This document shows, one piece after another, positions 9,667 through 18,935 of a stretch of 64,000 nt of DNA. How positions within the stretch are numbered: position 1 is the stretch's first letter; the number at the start of each line of letters is the position of its first letter. A program made the translations under genes and the position numbers. The stretch spans positions 340,001 to 404,000 of the forward strand of contig JAUEDM010000003.1 in the NCBI GenBank assembly GCA_033439685.1, in the 5' to 3' direction. Origin of the DNA: Apodospora peruviana. Lineage: Eukaryota > Ascomycota > Sordariomycetes > Sordariales > Lasiosphaeriaceae. Under the pieces are notes generated by a model. The model ran no database searches. It saw nothing but the letters and a program-made list of their open reading frames with translations, and was not told where the DNA came from.

Positions 9667-12339
9667 TTCGGGCCACGGAATGTTATTCTCGACAGCAGAT
9701 GGAGGCGTAGAGAAGCGTGTGTTGCAAAACCTGTCTTTCCCTGAATGTTTCAATTCTACATGACGATGTGCACTGCTGCAAATACATGCAATTTGTATTT
9801 TGCATCGGTAAGCCCCGCTGTTAGTCATGCCTGGAGTCTGTCTGGGCTATCCTAACAGTCAGTCCCACGACTTGCATGGATGGGGCTGGCTCCCGGGCCT
9901 CCCATCCTGCGTGCCGGGCTCAAGGGCATCGAAACAGAATAAAGTTGTGGCGCGGCGGGGGGAGCCGGCCTGCTGAACCCGCGAAACGTGTGACAAGGCA
10001 GCGGGTTTTGCGGTCTCAAGCCACACCAGCACCGCATTAGCGCCGATCTGGGGTCAGATTTCCAGACTCTTCAGCCTGTGGGGGAGGTTTGGAGTTTCTC
10101 TTTTGGCTTTCGTTACGGATATAGTATTTCAAAGCTGTCAGGTACGTTACCAGTGCCTTCCAATCCCGCTCTAATAAAGGCTATTCGGATGTAGCGTGCA
10201 AGACACCACAACCCTTTTTTTATAACTTCTCTTCAATTGCAGCATACAGTTTGTGTGCAGGACTACCTAAAAGCGTTGGAACGCATGTTGACTGATTGTA
10301 GAATAAATCATCTTCAGTGCCCTAGCAGCCTGGTTATTCAATCGGTTTCAATGTTGAATTGGCTTTGCAAACGTCTGGCTAGGCGAAGGAACGGCACGTC
10401 TTGTCAACCCAAACCTGCTTCCGATGCGGCTATTTCAATTTGTCGCCCTGGGCGCACCGGCGCAGATAACTGGATCCACACGCGCGGCGCGGCTTCAGAT
10501 GTCGCGCAGCTCACACAAGCACCCGACTTCGAAACGGGTGGGGGCCCTGCGCACTACCGAAAGTGTACAGTACCTTACTGGTTGCAGGGGTTATCTGATC
10601 CGTACCGCCGCAACCATTTTCCCTTCTTCGGTAAACACACCTTCTTTCCTTCTTTCTCCCTTGTTTGTTCCTTGTTGATTTACGGGCCCCACATTGCTTG
10701 TGCATCGTCACCACGCAGCACCTTATTCCGGCACTAGGAACACCCCCTTCGCAACGCCCCAACCCAGAAGCTGTGGAGTGAATTCAGCAATCGTAAAATG
10801 TCCGGCCGTCCAATAGGTATCATAGCGCGCAACCTCTTTGAATTTGTTTGGTCTCTCGGCCTGAGGTTGTTGGACACACCTCATGCATTGTTCTGCAGCG
10901 AGTGCAGCCCGCAGCTGGGAGGCCGTGACTGGTGACAGGTAAGGTAGCCTCTAGACCCGGCTGTCCAGATTGAGCTACCGGCGCCATTAATCCGAAATGT
11001 TCCTTTCTTGAAGCCTTCCCCTGATGGATTTATCACGAACTCGGTTGAGTCAGGTGGTGGATGGATAGGATGCTACGCGTACGCGCGAGGTAAAGTACGG
11101 AATACTTCCAGGTTCAAACCCATCCACCTCATCTCCAATACCGTGCACCAAGCTGCCAGCTCCGTCACACCTCAGACTCGCCAGTCACCATCGCCGTCTC
11201 CGTTGGCTGCGTGTACTTCCTCTGTGGTCGTGGTGTTCTGTTCGGGAAGCTGATGGTACGGATGGGTGCGCCTCCATTCCCATTCTTACCTTCGAGCTTG
11301 TTCGTCTTCTGGTCGTGTTTGGTCGACTGCATGCCCATGCCATTCTGTCTGTACCCTTAGTCTGGCTAGCTGCCGGCCCTTCTTCATTCACTCCCGCGCG
11401 CTCGCTCGTCTCGCCTGCTCGCATTGTCCATCCGAAGCTCTCATCATCTCCGTGCCCCGATCCCCATTACCCCTTGGGTTTCCTGGTGTTCCTCGTTTCC
11501 CATGGTTCTCCTTGGCTCGCCCCAACCCGACAAAGTCACGCTCGTGGGCTTGCTACCCAGCCCTGGTTGGTGTTTTAATCCGTTTTTAATAATAAAATTC
11601 ACCATGCATCCCGTTGACTCTATCCAAAGCTGGTCAGGCCCCGGTTTTCCCTCGCCAGCTGCGAAATAATCAAAGTTCCAAAAACGTAGCCATCCCCAAC
11701 CATTCCTCTCCCTCCGCACCTCCAAATTTCCTTCCTTTCTCTCTCTTTTCCCACCACCCAACATCCACCAACCTTTCTGGTGTTGAGATACAACTCCATC
11801 TCAATCATCCTCTTTTCATGCCTCGTGCATCGCAGAAACAATACATTTTGATGCACAATAATCGGCTGCATTGAATCCACTCACCTGATCGCCCGCCTGA
11901 CTGCCCGCTCGACTTCCTTTTCGATTTTTCCCCACCACCGACGCCAGTTTTTGCATCCTTTCCGACTTGAAGATATTCGCAAGGTGCAAAACTCCGCTTT
12001 CCCTTCGCAACCCGCCAAGTCGCAAAGTCAGCAACCAAAGTCACGTTACCGACCGCCAACACCCACCGCCATTCGCGATTGGAAACCCAATTGATTCGCC
12101 AGCCGCAGAAGGTGCTTCCAGACGGCCAAACGCTAATAATTACCCAGTCGTATTGGACCGCCGCCTGAAGCGATTCACGAAGCGACTTCCCTTTATTTAC
12201 ACGACACCACTGTTTATTTTAATGATATATCCTTAAGCAATTCAAAAACAAAACGCGCGGGCAACACAAGGTGTAGGACTACATCTGCTTTGGAGTTTCT
12301 CTATTCCAACGAATAGCCAGTGGAGGACGAGCTGTCGTG
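9667..12339. other. long gene-free stretch and probable HPC2 leader
   Basis: No gene could be supported in 2.7 kb. The largest open frame (10237-10737, + strand) has neither family resemblance nor flanking signals. From about 11200 the + strand becomes strongly pyrimidine-rich (runs of TTCCTTTCTCTC and CCACCACC type), as in long fungal leaders. A four-codon upstream frame (ATG at 12221, stop at 12233) lies before the HPC2 start. I infer that part of this stretch is the 5' UTR and regulatory region of HPC2. Confidence 0.45.
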
Positions 12340-14445
12340 ATGCCAAATTACAGCTCTTCGCCAACGGAGCTGTCGTCACCCCCGTCTGCGCTGGAGGAGC
12401 CAGTCTCTCCGACACGATTTCTCAACGCTGGCCGGGCTAATATTGAGATGGACGAGATCATCGTAGATCCCGGTTCGGCACCACGGTTTGGCGTCATGCA
12501 ACAACAAGTTCAACAACTTAATCCCCCACCGCCGAATGTCCCCTTGACGGCTGCCGGGCTTCCTCGCAAGAAGCCCGGCCGTAAACCGGGCAGTACGGTC
12601 AAACCAAAGGTACCGGTCGATCCGGCGAATCCCGACCAGCCTAAGCAGCGACGCCCGCGGAAACCAAGAGACCCCAATGCGCCTCCGATCCAGCGGAAGA
12701 GGAAGGCGGCGCCGACGGAGACAGGCGACGGCCCCGCACCGGCGGACGTTGAATCCAGATCGTTTTCAGGGCCAACCGCCAACCGCCAGCCCAAAATCAC
12801 CGAATTGACGCCGATGCGAATGTCGATGGAGCCTCGCCTGACGCCGGTCCCGGTCCCGACTACTGGTGCTACCATGGCAGAACCTCCGGCATACGCCCAG
12901 AAGGTGCCGAAACGCGAGGGGCCCTCTGTATCGATGCAGAGTCTCCTCAACGACGAGCCGCCTCCGAAACCGCAGCCTGCACCCGCACCTGCCAGGCAAA
13001 TGTTTGACCCGATTCGAGGCAACTACGACCCGATCCGGGAGACCATGGTGGCCCGCGATCCTTACGGCACAGGACCTCTCGGCTCGCCCCGAGCACCCAC
13101 CCAGGTCGTTAACCGTGCCAGCGCGTCGCCATCCATCGCCAGCCTCGTCGACCCTCCGGTTGCCTCGAGTATGATCTCGCCAGGCCAATCGCATACACCG
13201 TACAACAACGCTACTACCGCACAACCCCGCTTCAACGACTCGACGTCACTGCCGCCGTCGCCTTCACATCCTGCGCGCACCGCCCCGCAGCCGCTCGCAA
13301 AGCCTGCCATTGTCGAGGTTAAGCGGCCACCGCCACCACCTCCAGCTCCCGTTCCCGCCAAGGCCACTGACAAGGCCGAACCAAAGACAACCTCGTTTAC
13401 GAGCATGTCAACCATACCACCGGCTGCCTTGGCTGCTGTCACCAAGGCCGCAGGCCCTGCACCCATGCAGAGCAAGAAGCTTGCTGCTGTTGCTCAACAG
13501 GACCGCGATTCCAAGAAGAAGGCAAGCAGCAACTCATCCTCGCCCAGGATATCCAGTTTGCGAGATGCGTTGCCAGCCATCCCTGCTGGAACCGAGCGTT
13601 CCATCCTTGATTTCGGCAAGGCGAGTCCCGGCGAGGAGATGAACGCGCCGAGTATAGTGCTACACATCCCGCTTAACGGCGAGACCAACAAATATGTCAA
13701 CTTTATGCGCATGGCCGAGGAGCAGTACGGCTGGGATGCACTCCACCCCCGCCTCGCCGCCAACCGGGACCGAAAGGCTCGCATCGCGGCAGCAACTGCC
13801 GCCCTGGAAAAGACGGGAAGTGGGGCGGGGTCTGCCGATGAGATGGACGAGGACCTGCAATCCGACGGGGAGCAAAGCAACGTTGAGATGGGCGGCGTGC
13901 CCAATGGCGCAGGCGGGGGAGGTACAAGCGGCCCCGATGGCCCGCCAGCAAAGAAGACTCGCAAGAAGCGAAACTTCAAGGAGGACGAATATGACAAGGA
14001 TGATGACTTTGTCGACGACTCGGAGCTACTGTGGGAGGAACAGGCGGCCGCCAGTAGGGATGGGTTCTTCGTGTACAGTGGCCCGTTGGTGCCCGAAGAG
14101 GAGAAGCCTGTCGCTCCGGCCCCGCCGAGGCGAGGGCGTGGCGGTGGGCGTGGCAGCCGTGGCGGCGGGCGAGGTGGTGTTGCCCGGGGCGAGGGCACCG
14201 GCCGCGGACGTGGTGGCGGACCTGGCTCTCGGGGCGGTTCCACAACACGCAAACCGCGCATCACGAAGCTGGAGAAGGAGCAGCGGGATCGAGAAAAGGC
14301 TGAGCGTGAAAAGCTTGCCCAGTTATCGTCGGGCAAAGCTGCTGCCACCACTACCTCGTCAGCGTCGGGCGTATACGCGAGCGGCGGAGGCTTGTTGGGC
14401 CTTGCTTCTCAGGGTGTACCCGCTGCTACGGGGGTTGCCATATAG
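12340..14445 (+). CDS. HPC2: HIR histone chaperone subunit HPC2 (ubinuclein/HRD family)
   Basis: This is a single exon of 701 aa starting at ATG 12340 (MPNYSSSPTE). The protein is mostly disordered and proline-, serine- and alanine-rich, with AT-hook-like KKPGRKPGS and KQRRPRKPRDP near residues 68-110. The diagnostic part is the Hpc2-related domain near residues 540-590 (EDEYDKDDDFVDDSELLWEE, then DGFFVYSGPL). A second conserved patch precedes it (IVLHIPLNGETNKYVNFMRMAEE, near 440-470). An RGG-type glycine/arginine-rich segment and a basic coiled stretch (KLEKEQRDREKAEREK) end the protein. HPC2/ubinuclein belongs to the HIR complex, which deposits H3-H4 independently of replication; the HRD contacts the H3-H4 chaperone assembly. 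The HRD pattern is strong, and the remainder is poorly conserved as expected. Confidence 0.93.
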   Translation: MPNYSSSPTELSSPPSALEEPVSPTRFLNAGRANIEMDEIIVDPGSAPRFGVMQQQVQQLNPPPPNVPLTAAGLPRKKPGRKPGSTVKPKVPVDPANPDQPKQRRPRKPRDPNAPPIQRKRKAAPTETGDGPAPADVESRSFSGPTANRQPKITELTPMRMSMEPRLTPVPVPTTGATMAEPPAYAQKVPKREGPSVSMQSLLNDEPPPKPQPAPAPARQMFDPIRGNYDPIRETMVARDPYGTGPLGSPRAPTQVVNRASASPSIASLVDPPVASSMISPGQSHTPYNNATTAQPRFNDSTSLPPSPSHPARTAPQPLAKPAIVEVKRPPPPPPAPVPAKATDKAEPKTTSFTSMSTIPPAALAAVTKAAGPAPMQSKKLAAVAQQDRDSKKKASSNSSSPRISSLRDALPAIPAGTERSILDFGKASPGEEMNAPSIVLHIPLNGETNKYVNFMRMAEEQYGWDALHPRLAANRDRKARIAAATAALEKTGSGAGSADEMDEDLQSDGEQSNVEMGGVPNGAGGGGTSGPDGPPAKKTRKKRNFKEDEYDKDDDFVDDSELLWEEQAAASRDGFFVYSGPLVPEEEKPVAPAPPRRGRGGGRGSRGGGRGGVARGEGTGRGRGGGPGSRGGSTTRKPRITKLEKEQRDREKAEREKLAQLSSGKAAATTTSSASGVYASGGGLLGLASQGVPAATGVAI

Positions 14446-15781
14446 GGGAGGACATCTCGGGTGACGACGACACATCCGATGAGACTTCGACGTTGACACA
14501 CACCGCTGCATCTGTACGGGACCGGCATGGCGTTTCTTGTTTCTTTTTTTTAAAAATTATTATTATTAGTCACTGACGGACGGCACTTACATTATCCCCC
14601 ACTTGTATTATTTATCTGTCCTGTCCGCTGAGGACGGGAAGTGCACACCCGAACTGTTGTTAATGAGATCGGACGTTGGTGCCTGTCTCTCCGTACTCAT
14701 GCCAACGCTGACGGACAACCAACCTCTATTTCTTCTAATTCTCTTCCTTTTGGGCCCCACATCGGAGAGGATAAATGAAGCGTGGGTTTGATCTTTTGTG
14801 AGAGAGGAGCATGGACATAGAGTTTCTGGTGTTTGGGTTCCTGGCCCTTTGCTTTTCATTGTCAGGTTCAAGGATATCCTCTTATGTTCAGACGCACAGC
14901 TCTTTAGGAGGCAGGGGGGGAGCGGTATCAAAGGGAGGGGGATAATAGACGGGAATGGATGGATGGACGGAAGGGGGATGGATCGTCTTTCGTTCAATGT
15001 TGATAGCCCTGAAGCGATTATCACCAGGTACTTCTCAAGATATGAAGGGACAGCGTACGTACTGCTGATTTTGGACTCCCCTTAGTCGGTGTGAGTTTAC
15101 ACAGTGGCGGTGGATGGTAGGGAGTATTGACATTTGTGGGGTGGGATTGGTGGATGGATTTGATCTGTTGTTGATCTAGAGACGAGAGAAAGGAAGCAAA
15201 TCAGTATCTATCTGTCTTGGTAATCTAAAGCGAGTGATCCGCCCCCCATTTTTGGAGTTTTTGATCTCAGTGGCTTCGTTATGATGGTTTTTGCCATGGT
15301 ACACTAGGTAATTAGGTTCGCTTTATGGCTTAGACCTAATATGTCATCTGCTAGTGTGTTCTCTCCGGACAATCAGAACGACCTGTCGACTGTGCTGTTC
15401 TCGGAAACATATCACTGAGATCTGGCAACCACACCACTACGCCATACTATAGAACCCTTCACTGCTGCAAAAGGATGGCGCGTTCCAAGAGTGAATGAAT
15501 GAATGTAGCACTTGGTGTCAGTGGTCTACGCCTCCACAGTATAGAGCTGTAAGAAATCGAGGTGTATTGCATTGTATTGGATATCCAAACAGACAAAAAC
15601 CACAGAAACCTCCTGCTCTTGCTGTGAAGAGGGTAATAAGGTCCTCTCACTCACGAATCGAATAACATTGGGTTAAACAGAACAAACCAAAACATAAATA
15701 ACTACACATGTTTGGGTTCATTTAGCAAATGAGAAAATGATCACGAAAAAAAGATATTTGTGGCATTTCGCCGGGAATTGA
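14446..15781. other. intergenic between HPC2 and tRNA-Lys
   Basis: I see no protein gene here. A T8A5 run followed by ATT repeats (about 14543-14570) lies shortly after the HPC2 stop and may be part of its 3' UTR. A T7 run on the minus strand at 15752-15746 is listed separately as the tRNA terminator. Confidence 0.5.
15746..15752 (-). terminator. RNA polymerase III terminator of tRNA-Lys
   Basis: Seven consecutive T on the minus strand (A7 on the plus strand) begin 30 nt after the last acceptor-stem base at 15782. This is a strong oligo-T stop for Pol III and supports the idea that the interrupted tRNA gene is transcribed. Confidence 0.6.
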
Positions 15782-15910
15782 GCCCGACGTGGGGGTCGAA
15801 CCCACAACCTTGAGATTAAGAGTCTCACGCTCTACCGATCTGGAGGAGGTTAGTTTTATGTCATGGAGAGTTTCTGTGATTGGGAAATTTTCTTACTGAG
15901 CTAGCCGGGC
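15782..15910 (-). tRNA. tRNA-Lys(CTT) interrupted in the D-loop by a spliceosome-type intron
   Basis: All arms are present on the minus strand. Acceptor GCCCGGC (15910-15904) pairs with GTCGGGC (15788-15782) with one G-T pair. The D-stem is GCTC/GAGC and the anticodon stem TGAGA/TCTCA with loop CTCTTAA (anticodon CTT). The T-stem is GTGGG/CCCAC with loop TTCGACC, giving an intact box B. The D-loop is split after A14 by a 57-bp insert (15896-15840) that begins GTAAG and ends CAG. Removing it exactly from GT to AG leaves a 72-nt cloverleaf with D-loop AATCGGTA, which, as I recall it, is the D-loop of yeast tRNA-Lys(CUU). The canonical tRNA intron position after base 37 is empty. A T7 terminator lies 30 nt downstream. 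Whether the gene is expressed and spliced, or is a dead copy, cannot be seen from sequence. All stems are intact, which argues for selection. Confidence 0.85.
15840..15896 (-). other. 57-bp GT-AG intron-like insert in the tRNA-Lys D-loop
   Basis: The insert has every mark of a fungal spliceosomal intron: 5' site GTAAGA, length 57 nt (this window's protein introns run 48-97 nt), a perfect branch sequence ACTAAC with CTAAC at 15853-15849, branch A about 10 nt from the end, and a pyrimidine-rich CCTCCTCCAG 3' site. It has no bulge-helix-bulge that I can see with the flanking tRNA, so the tRNA splicing endonuclease would not be expected to remove it. It displaces G18G19 and so weakens box A, although its own first bases keep the CTCAGT part of that box. 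Confidence 0.8.
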
Positions 15911-16289
15911 TTTTATCCGATGATATTGTGAAAACGAATTATTTTTGATCTTCAAATACTGTGCAGGCCTTGGTGGAGCAGAATGGCCAATCGAATGAAT
16001 GCTATGCAGGCAGCTGGCAGAGTCGGTTGCAGGTATCCTCTCTGTATCCGCTTGAGGCGGGCACACGTGTGTGTCAAAGACAACAACCAGTGAATGAACT
16101 AGATCAATTGAATATATCTTTATTATATTAACAACAATATGGCAGCTATCCTTCCCCTTTCCAGGAAATCTTTCTATAACAAGACCATCGAAATCAAACG
16201 AAAAACGCCAGAAACCCTAGAATCATTCATCACGTCGTCATGCCTTCCCGATTCTATCATCTAGATATCATCACAATCATTCATGCCCT
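15911..16289. other. short intergenic region upstream of tRNA-Lys, no gene seen
   Basis: This holds the 5' flank of the tRNA gene and the 3' flank of the phosphoketolase gene. It has an AT-rich part near 16105-16140, but no gene could be supported. Confidence 0.45.
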
Positions 16290-18802
16290 TCAGTTGCCGT
16301 TGTTATTGTTCTGCTGCTTCCACAGACCAGTATACGGCCACGTCCAGTTCTTGAGGAACGGCGGGTCGATGCCCGTCTCGAACGCCTCGTTCCGTGCCTT
16401 GAGCTGATCATTGCGCAACGACTCGCGGGCGGCCGCACCGCGGTTGTGCAACGCCGGAATGCGGTCAATGGCATCGATCGCCAAACTGAAACGGTCCGTC
16501 TGGTTGCGGATCGCCAACTCCAGCGGCGTGTCGATGTTGCCCTTCTCCTTATAGCCGCGCACGTGGATGTTGTGCGAGCCGGGGCGCTTGTACGCCAGGC
16601 GGTGCACCAGCCACGGGTAGCTGTGGAAGTTGAATATGATGGGCGTGTTGTCCGTGAAGATGGACACCCACTCAGAATCATTCAGGCCGTGGGGGTGGTC
16701 GTCATGCGAGATGAGCTTGAACAGGTCGACCACGTTGACGCAGCGGATCTTGAGTTCGGGGAAGTGCTGCAGCAACAGATCGATCGCTGCCAGCGACTCA
16801 TGTGTCGGGATGTCGCCGCAGGACGCCATGACCAGGTCGGGCTCCTCGCCGCGGTCGGTGCTAAACTGTGGCCAGATACCGATGCCCTTGGTGCAGTGGA
16901 TGATGGCCTCTTCCATGGACAGGTACTGCAGGTGCTCCTGCTTGTCGGCAACGATGACGTTTACGTAGTTGGCCGAGCGCATACAGTGGTCTGTGACAGA
17001 CAGCAAGCAGTTTCCGTCAGGCGGCAGGTAGATGCGGACAACCTCGGGGCTCTTGTTGGCGACGACGTCGAGGAAGCCGGGATCTTGGTGGGTAAACCCG
17101 TTGTGATCTTGTCTCCACACGACCGCGGTCAGGAGAATGTTGAGGGAGGCGACCTTGTTGCGCCACTCCACCTCCAGACACTTTTCAAGCCATTTGCAGT
17201 GCTGTGATTGATTATTAGCAGCTGATTCGAACAAGCAGAGACAAAACGACATACCTGGTTGACCATCGAATCGATGACATGGATGAACGGCTCGTAGCTG
17301 TTCAGCAGGCCGTGGCGGCCGCTCAGGATATAACCCTCGAGCCAGCCTTCGCATGTGTGCTCTGACAGGATCTCCATGACGCGGCCGGCGTGAGCCAAGT
17401 TACCACCATCCTCGTCTTCGTCAAAGTACTCTCCCATCCACACCTTCTTGCCTGCCTGATATACCCTCCCAAGTTTGTTGGACTCGGTCTCGTCGGGGCC
17501 GAAAAGCCGGAAGCTCGTCGGGTTATGGGAAATAATATCCCTCAGGAAGGAGGACATGTTTGTCATACTAGCCTCCATGGTCACTGCTGGCTTCTTCACG
17601 TCGATGGCGTAATCACGGAAGTCGGGCATTCTCAAAGGCTTCCTGATGGTGCCGCCATTGGCCACGGGGTTGGCGCTCATACGGCGAGTGCCAGTTGGGC
17701 AAAGCGCCTTCAGCTCCGGGCCGATCTTGCCGTCTGCAAACAGGCGTTCCGGCTCGTAGCTGCGCATCCACTTCTCCAGGATGGTGAGGTGCTCGGGTTT
17801 GTCGTGGACGTCTGTGATTGGCACTTGGTGGGCACGCCAGAAACCCTCGAGGAACTTGTCATCGATCTTCCGGGGACCAGTCCAACCCTTGGGACTCCGG
17901 AGGATGATGCAAGGCCACAATGGGCGGAATGCTTTGCCAGACTCGCGAGCCTGCTTTTGAAACTTCCTGATCTCCAGGACGCAGTGCTCAAGAGTAGCGG
18001 CCATGGCCTGGTGCATTGACTCGACATCGTCACCCTCAACAAAGTAGGGCTGGTAGCCGTAGCCAAGAAAGAGATACTCGAGCTCCTTGTGGGGGATACG
18101 GGCAAGTACCGTCGGGTTGTTGATCTTGTAGCCGTTCAGGTGCAGGACCGGGAGAACAGCACCGTCGGTGATGGGATTCAGGAACTTGGTGCTGTGCCAC
18201 GAGGTGGCCAGCGGTCCAGTCTCGGCCTCGCCATCGCCAACCATGGTAAGGGCGATAAGGTTGGGGTGATCAAAGACGGCACCGAAGGCGTGTGATATCG
18301 AGTAACCGAGCTCACCGCCCTCGTGGAGACTGCCGGGGGTTTCGGGGGTGGCGTGTGAGCCGATGCCGCCGGGGAAGGAGAATTGCTTGAAGAATTTCTG
18401 CATGCCCTCCTCATCTTCCGAGTTCTCGGGGTAGACCTCCGAGTATGTGCCTTCGAGGTATGCCTGCGACAAGACGGCCGGGGCGCCGTGGCCGGGGCCA
18501 GAAATAAAGATGGAGTCGAGATCATACTTTTTGATTAGGCGGTTGAAGTGCATGTAGGTGAAGATCTGACCGGGGGCCGAGCCGAAATGGCCGAGGAGAC
18601 GGGCTTTGAGGTGCTCCTTCTTCAAGGGCTCCTTCAGCAGCGGGTTTTGCCGGAGATAGATCATGCCCAGACTCAGGTAGAGACTGGCCTTGAAGAAGTC
18701 ATTGTATTTTTCGATTTCCTCCTTGGACAAGGGCTCTCCCTTGACGGTCGAGCGAGCCTTGCCATAGGGGCTGATGCTCTCCAATTCCTTGAAGTCGCTC
18801 AT
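16290..18802 (-). CDS. xylulose-5-phosphate/fructose-6-phosphate phosphoketolase
   Basis: Exons 18802-17255 and 17201-16290 join across a 53-nt intron (GTATGT...GCTAAT...CACAG), giving 819 aa, the normal length. An in-frame ATG also exists at 18850; I chose 18802 (MSDFKELE) because it precedes the conserved start. Thiamine-diphosphate enzyme motifs are clear: GPGHGAPA at 102-109, EGGELGY at 161-167 (phosphoketolase signature 1) and GDGEAETG at 189-196 (signature 2, cofactor and Mg binding). The C-terminal half carries HQDPGF and the VRIYLPPDGNCLLSV region. The enzyme splits xylulose-5-P (or fructose-6-P) with phosphate into acetyl-phosphate and glyceraldehyde-3-P (or erythrose-4-P) in the cytosol. 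In fungi it usually works with acetate kinase, which is not in this window. A TATA box lies about 130 bp upstream. Confidence 0.96.
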
Positions 18803-18929
18803 GGTGGCGTGGTGTAATGTAGATGCAGTGGTAAGTCGCAATGGGAGCAAATGCTCAAAGACAACCTAGAAGTTGTGTATACCTTCAAGTGGAAAGGAGG
18901 GTAGATAAGCGGGAAGGGACGGTCTGCTC

Positions 18930-18935
18930 TTTATA
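18930..18935 (-). promoter_or_regulatory. TATA box of the phosphoketolase gene
   Basis: The minus strand reads CCTATAAAGAG here, 128-133 bp upstream of the ATG at 18802. The sequence and spacing suit a fungal TATA element of a regulated gene; no other TATAAA is closer. Confidence 0.5.

Noticed and set aside
9667..9828. Upstream extension of the RPAP1 frame
   Set aside because: Its Cys/His-rich chance sequence does not resemble RPAP1 N-termini; ATG 9666 is the better start.
10237..10737. 166-codon plus-strand frame in the gap before HPC2
   Set aside because: Mixed composition, no domain, no intron signals and no plausible start context.
13494..14351. 285-codon open frame antisense to HPC2
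   Set aside because: It mirrors the low-complexity GC-rich HPC2 coding region and encodes Pro/Arg/Ser runs; HPC2 on the plus strand has the real domain.
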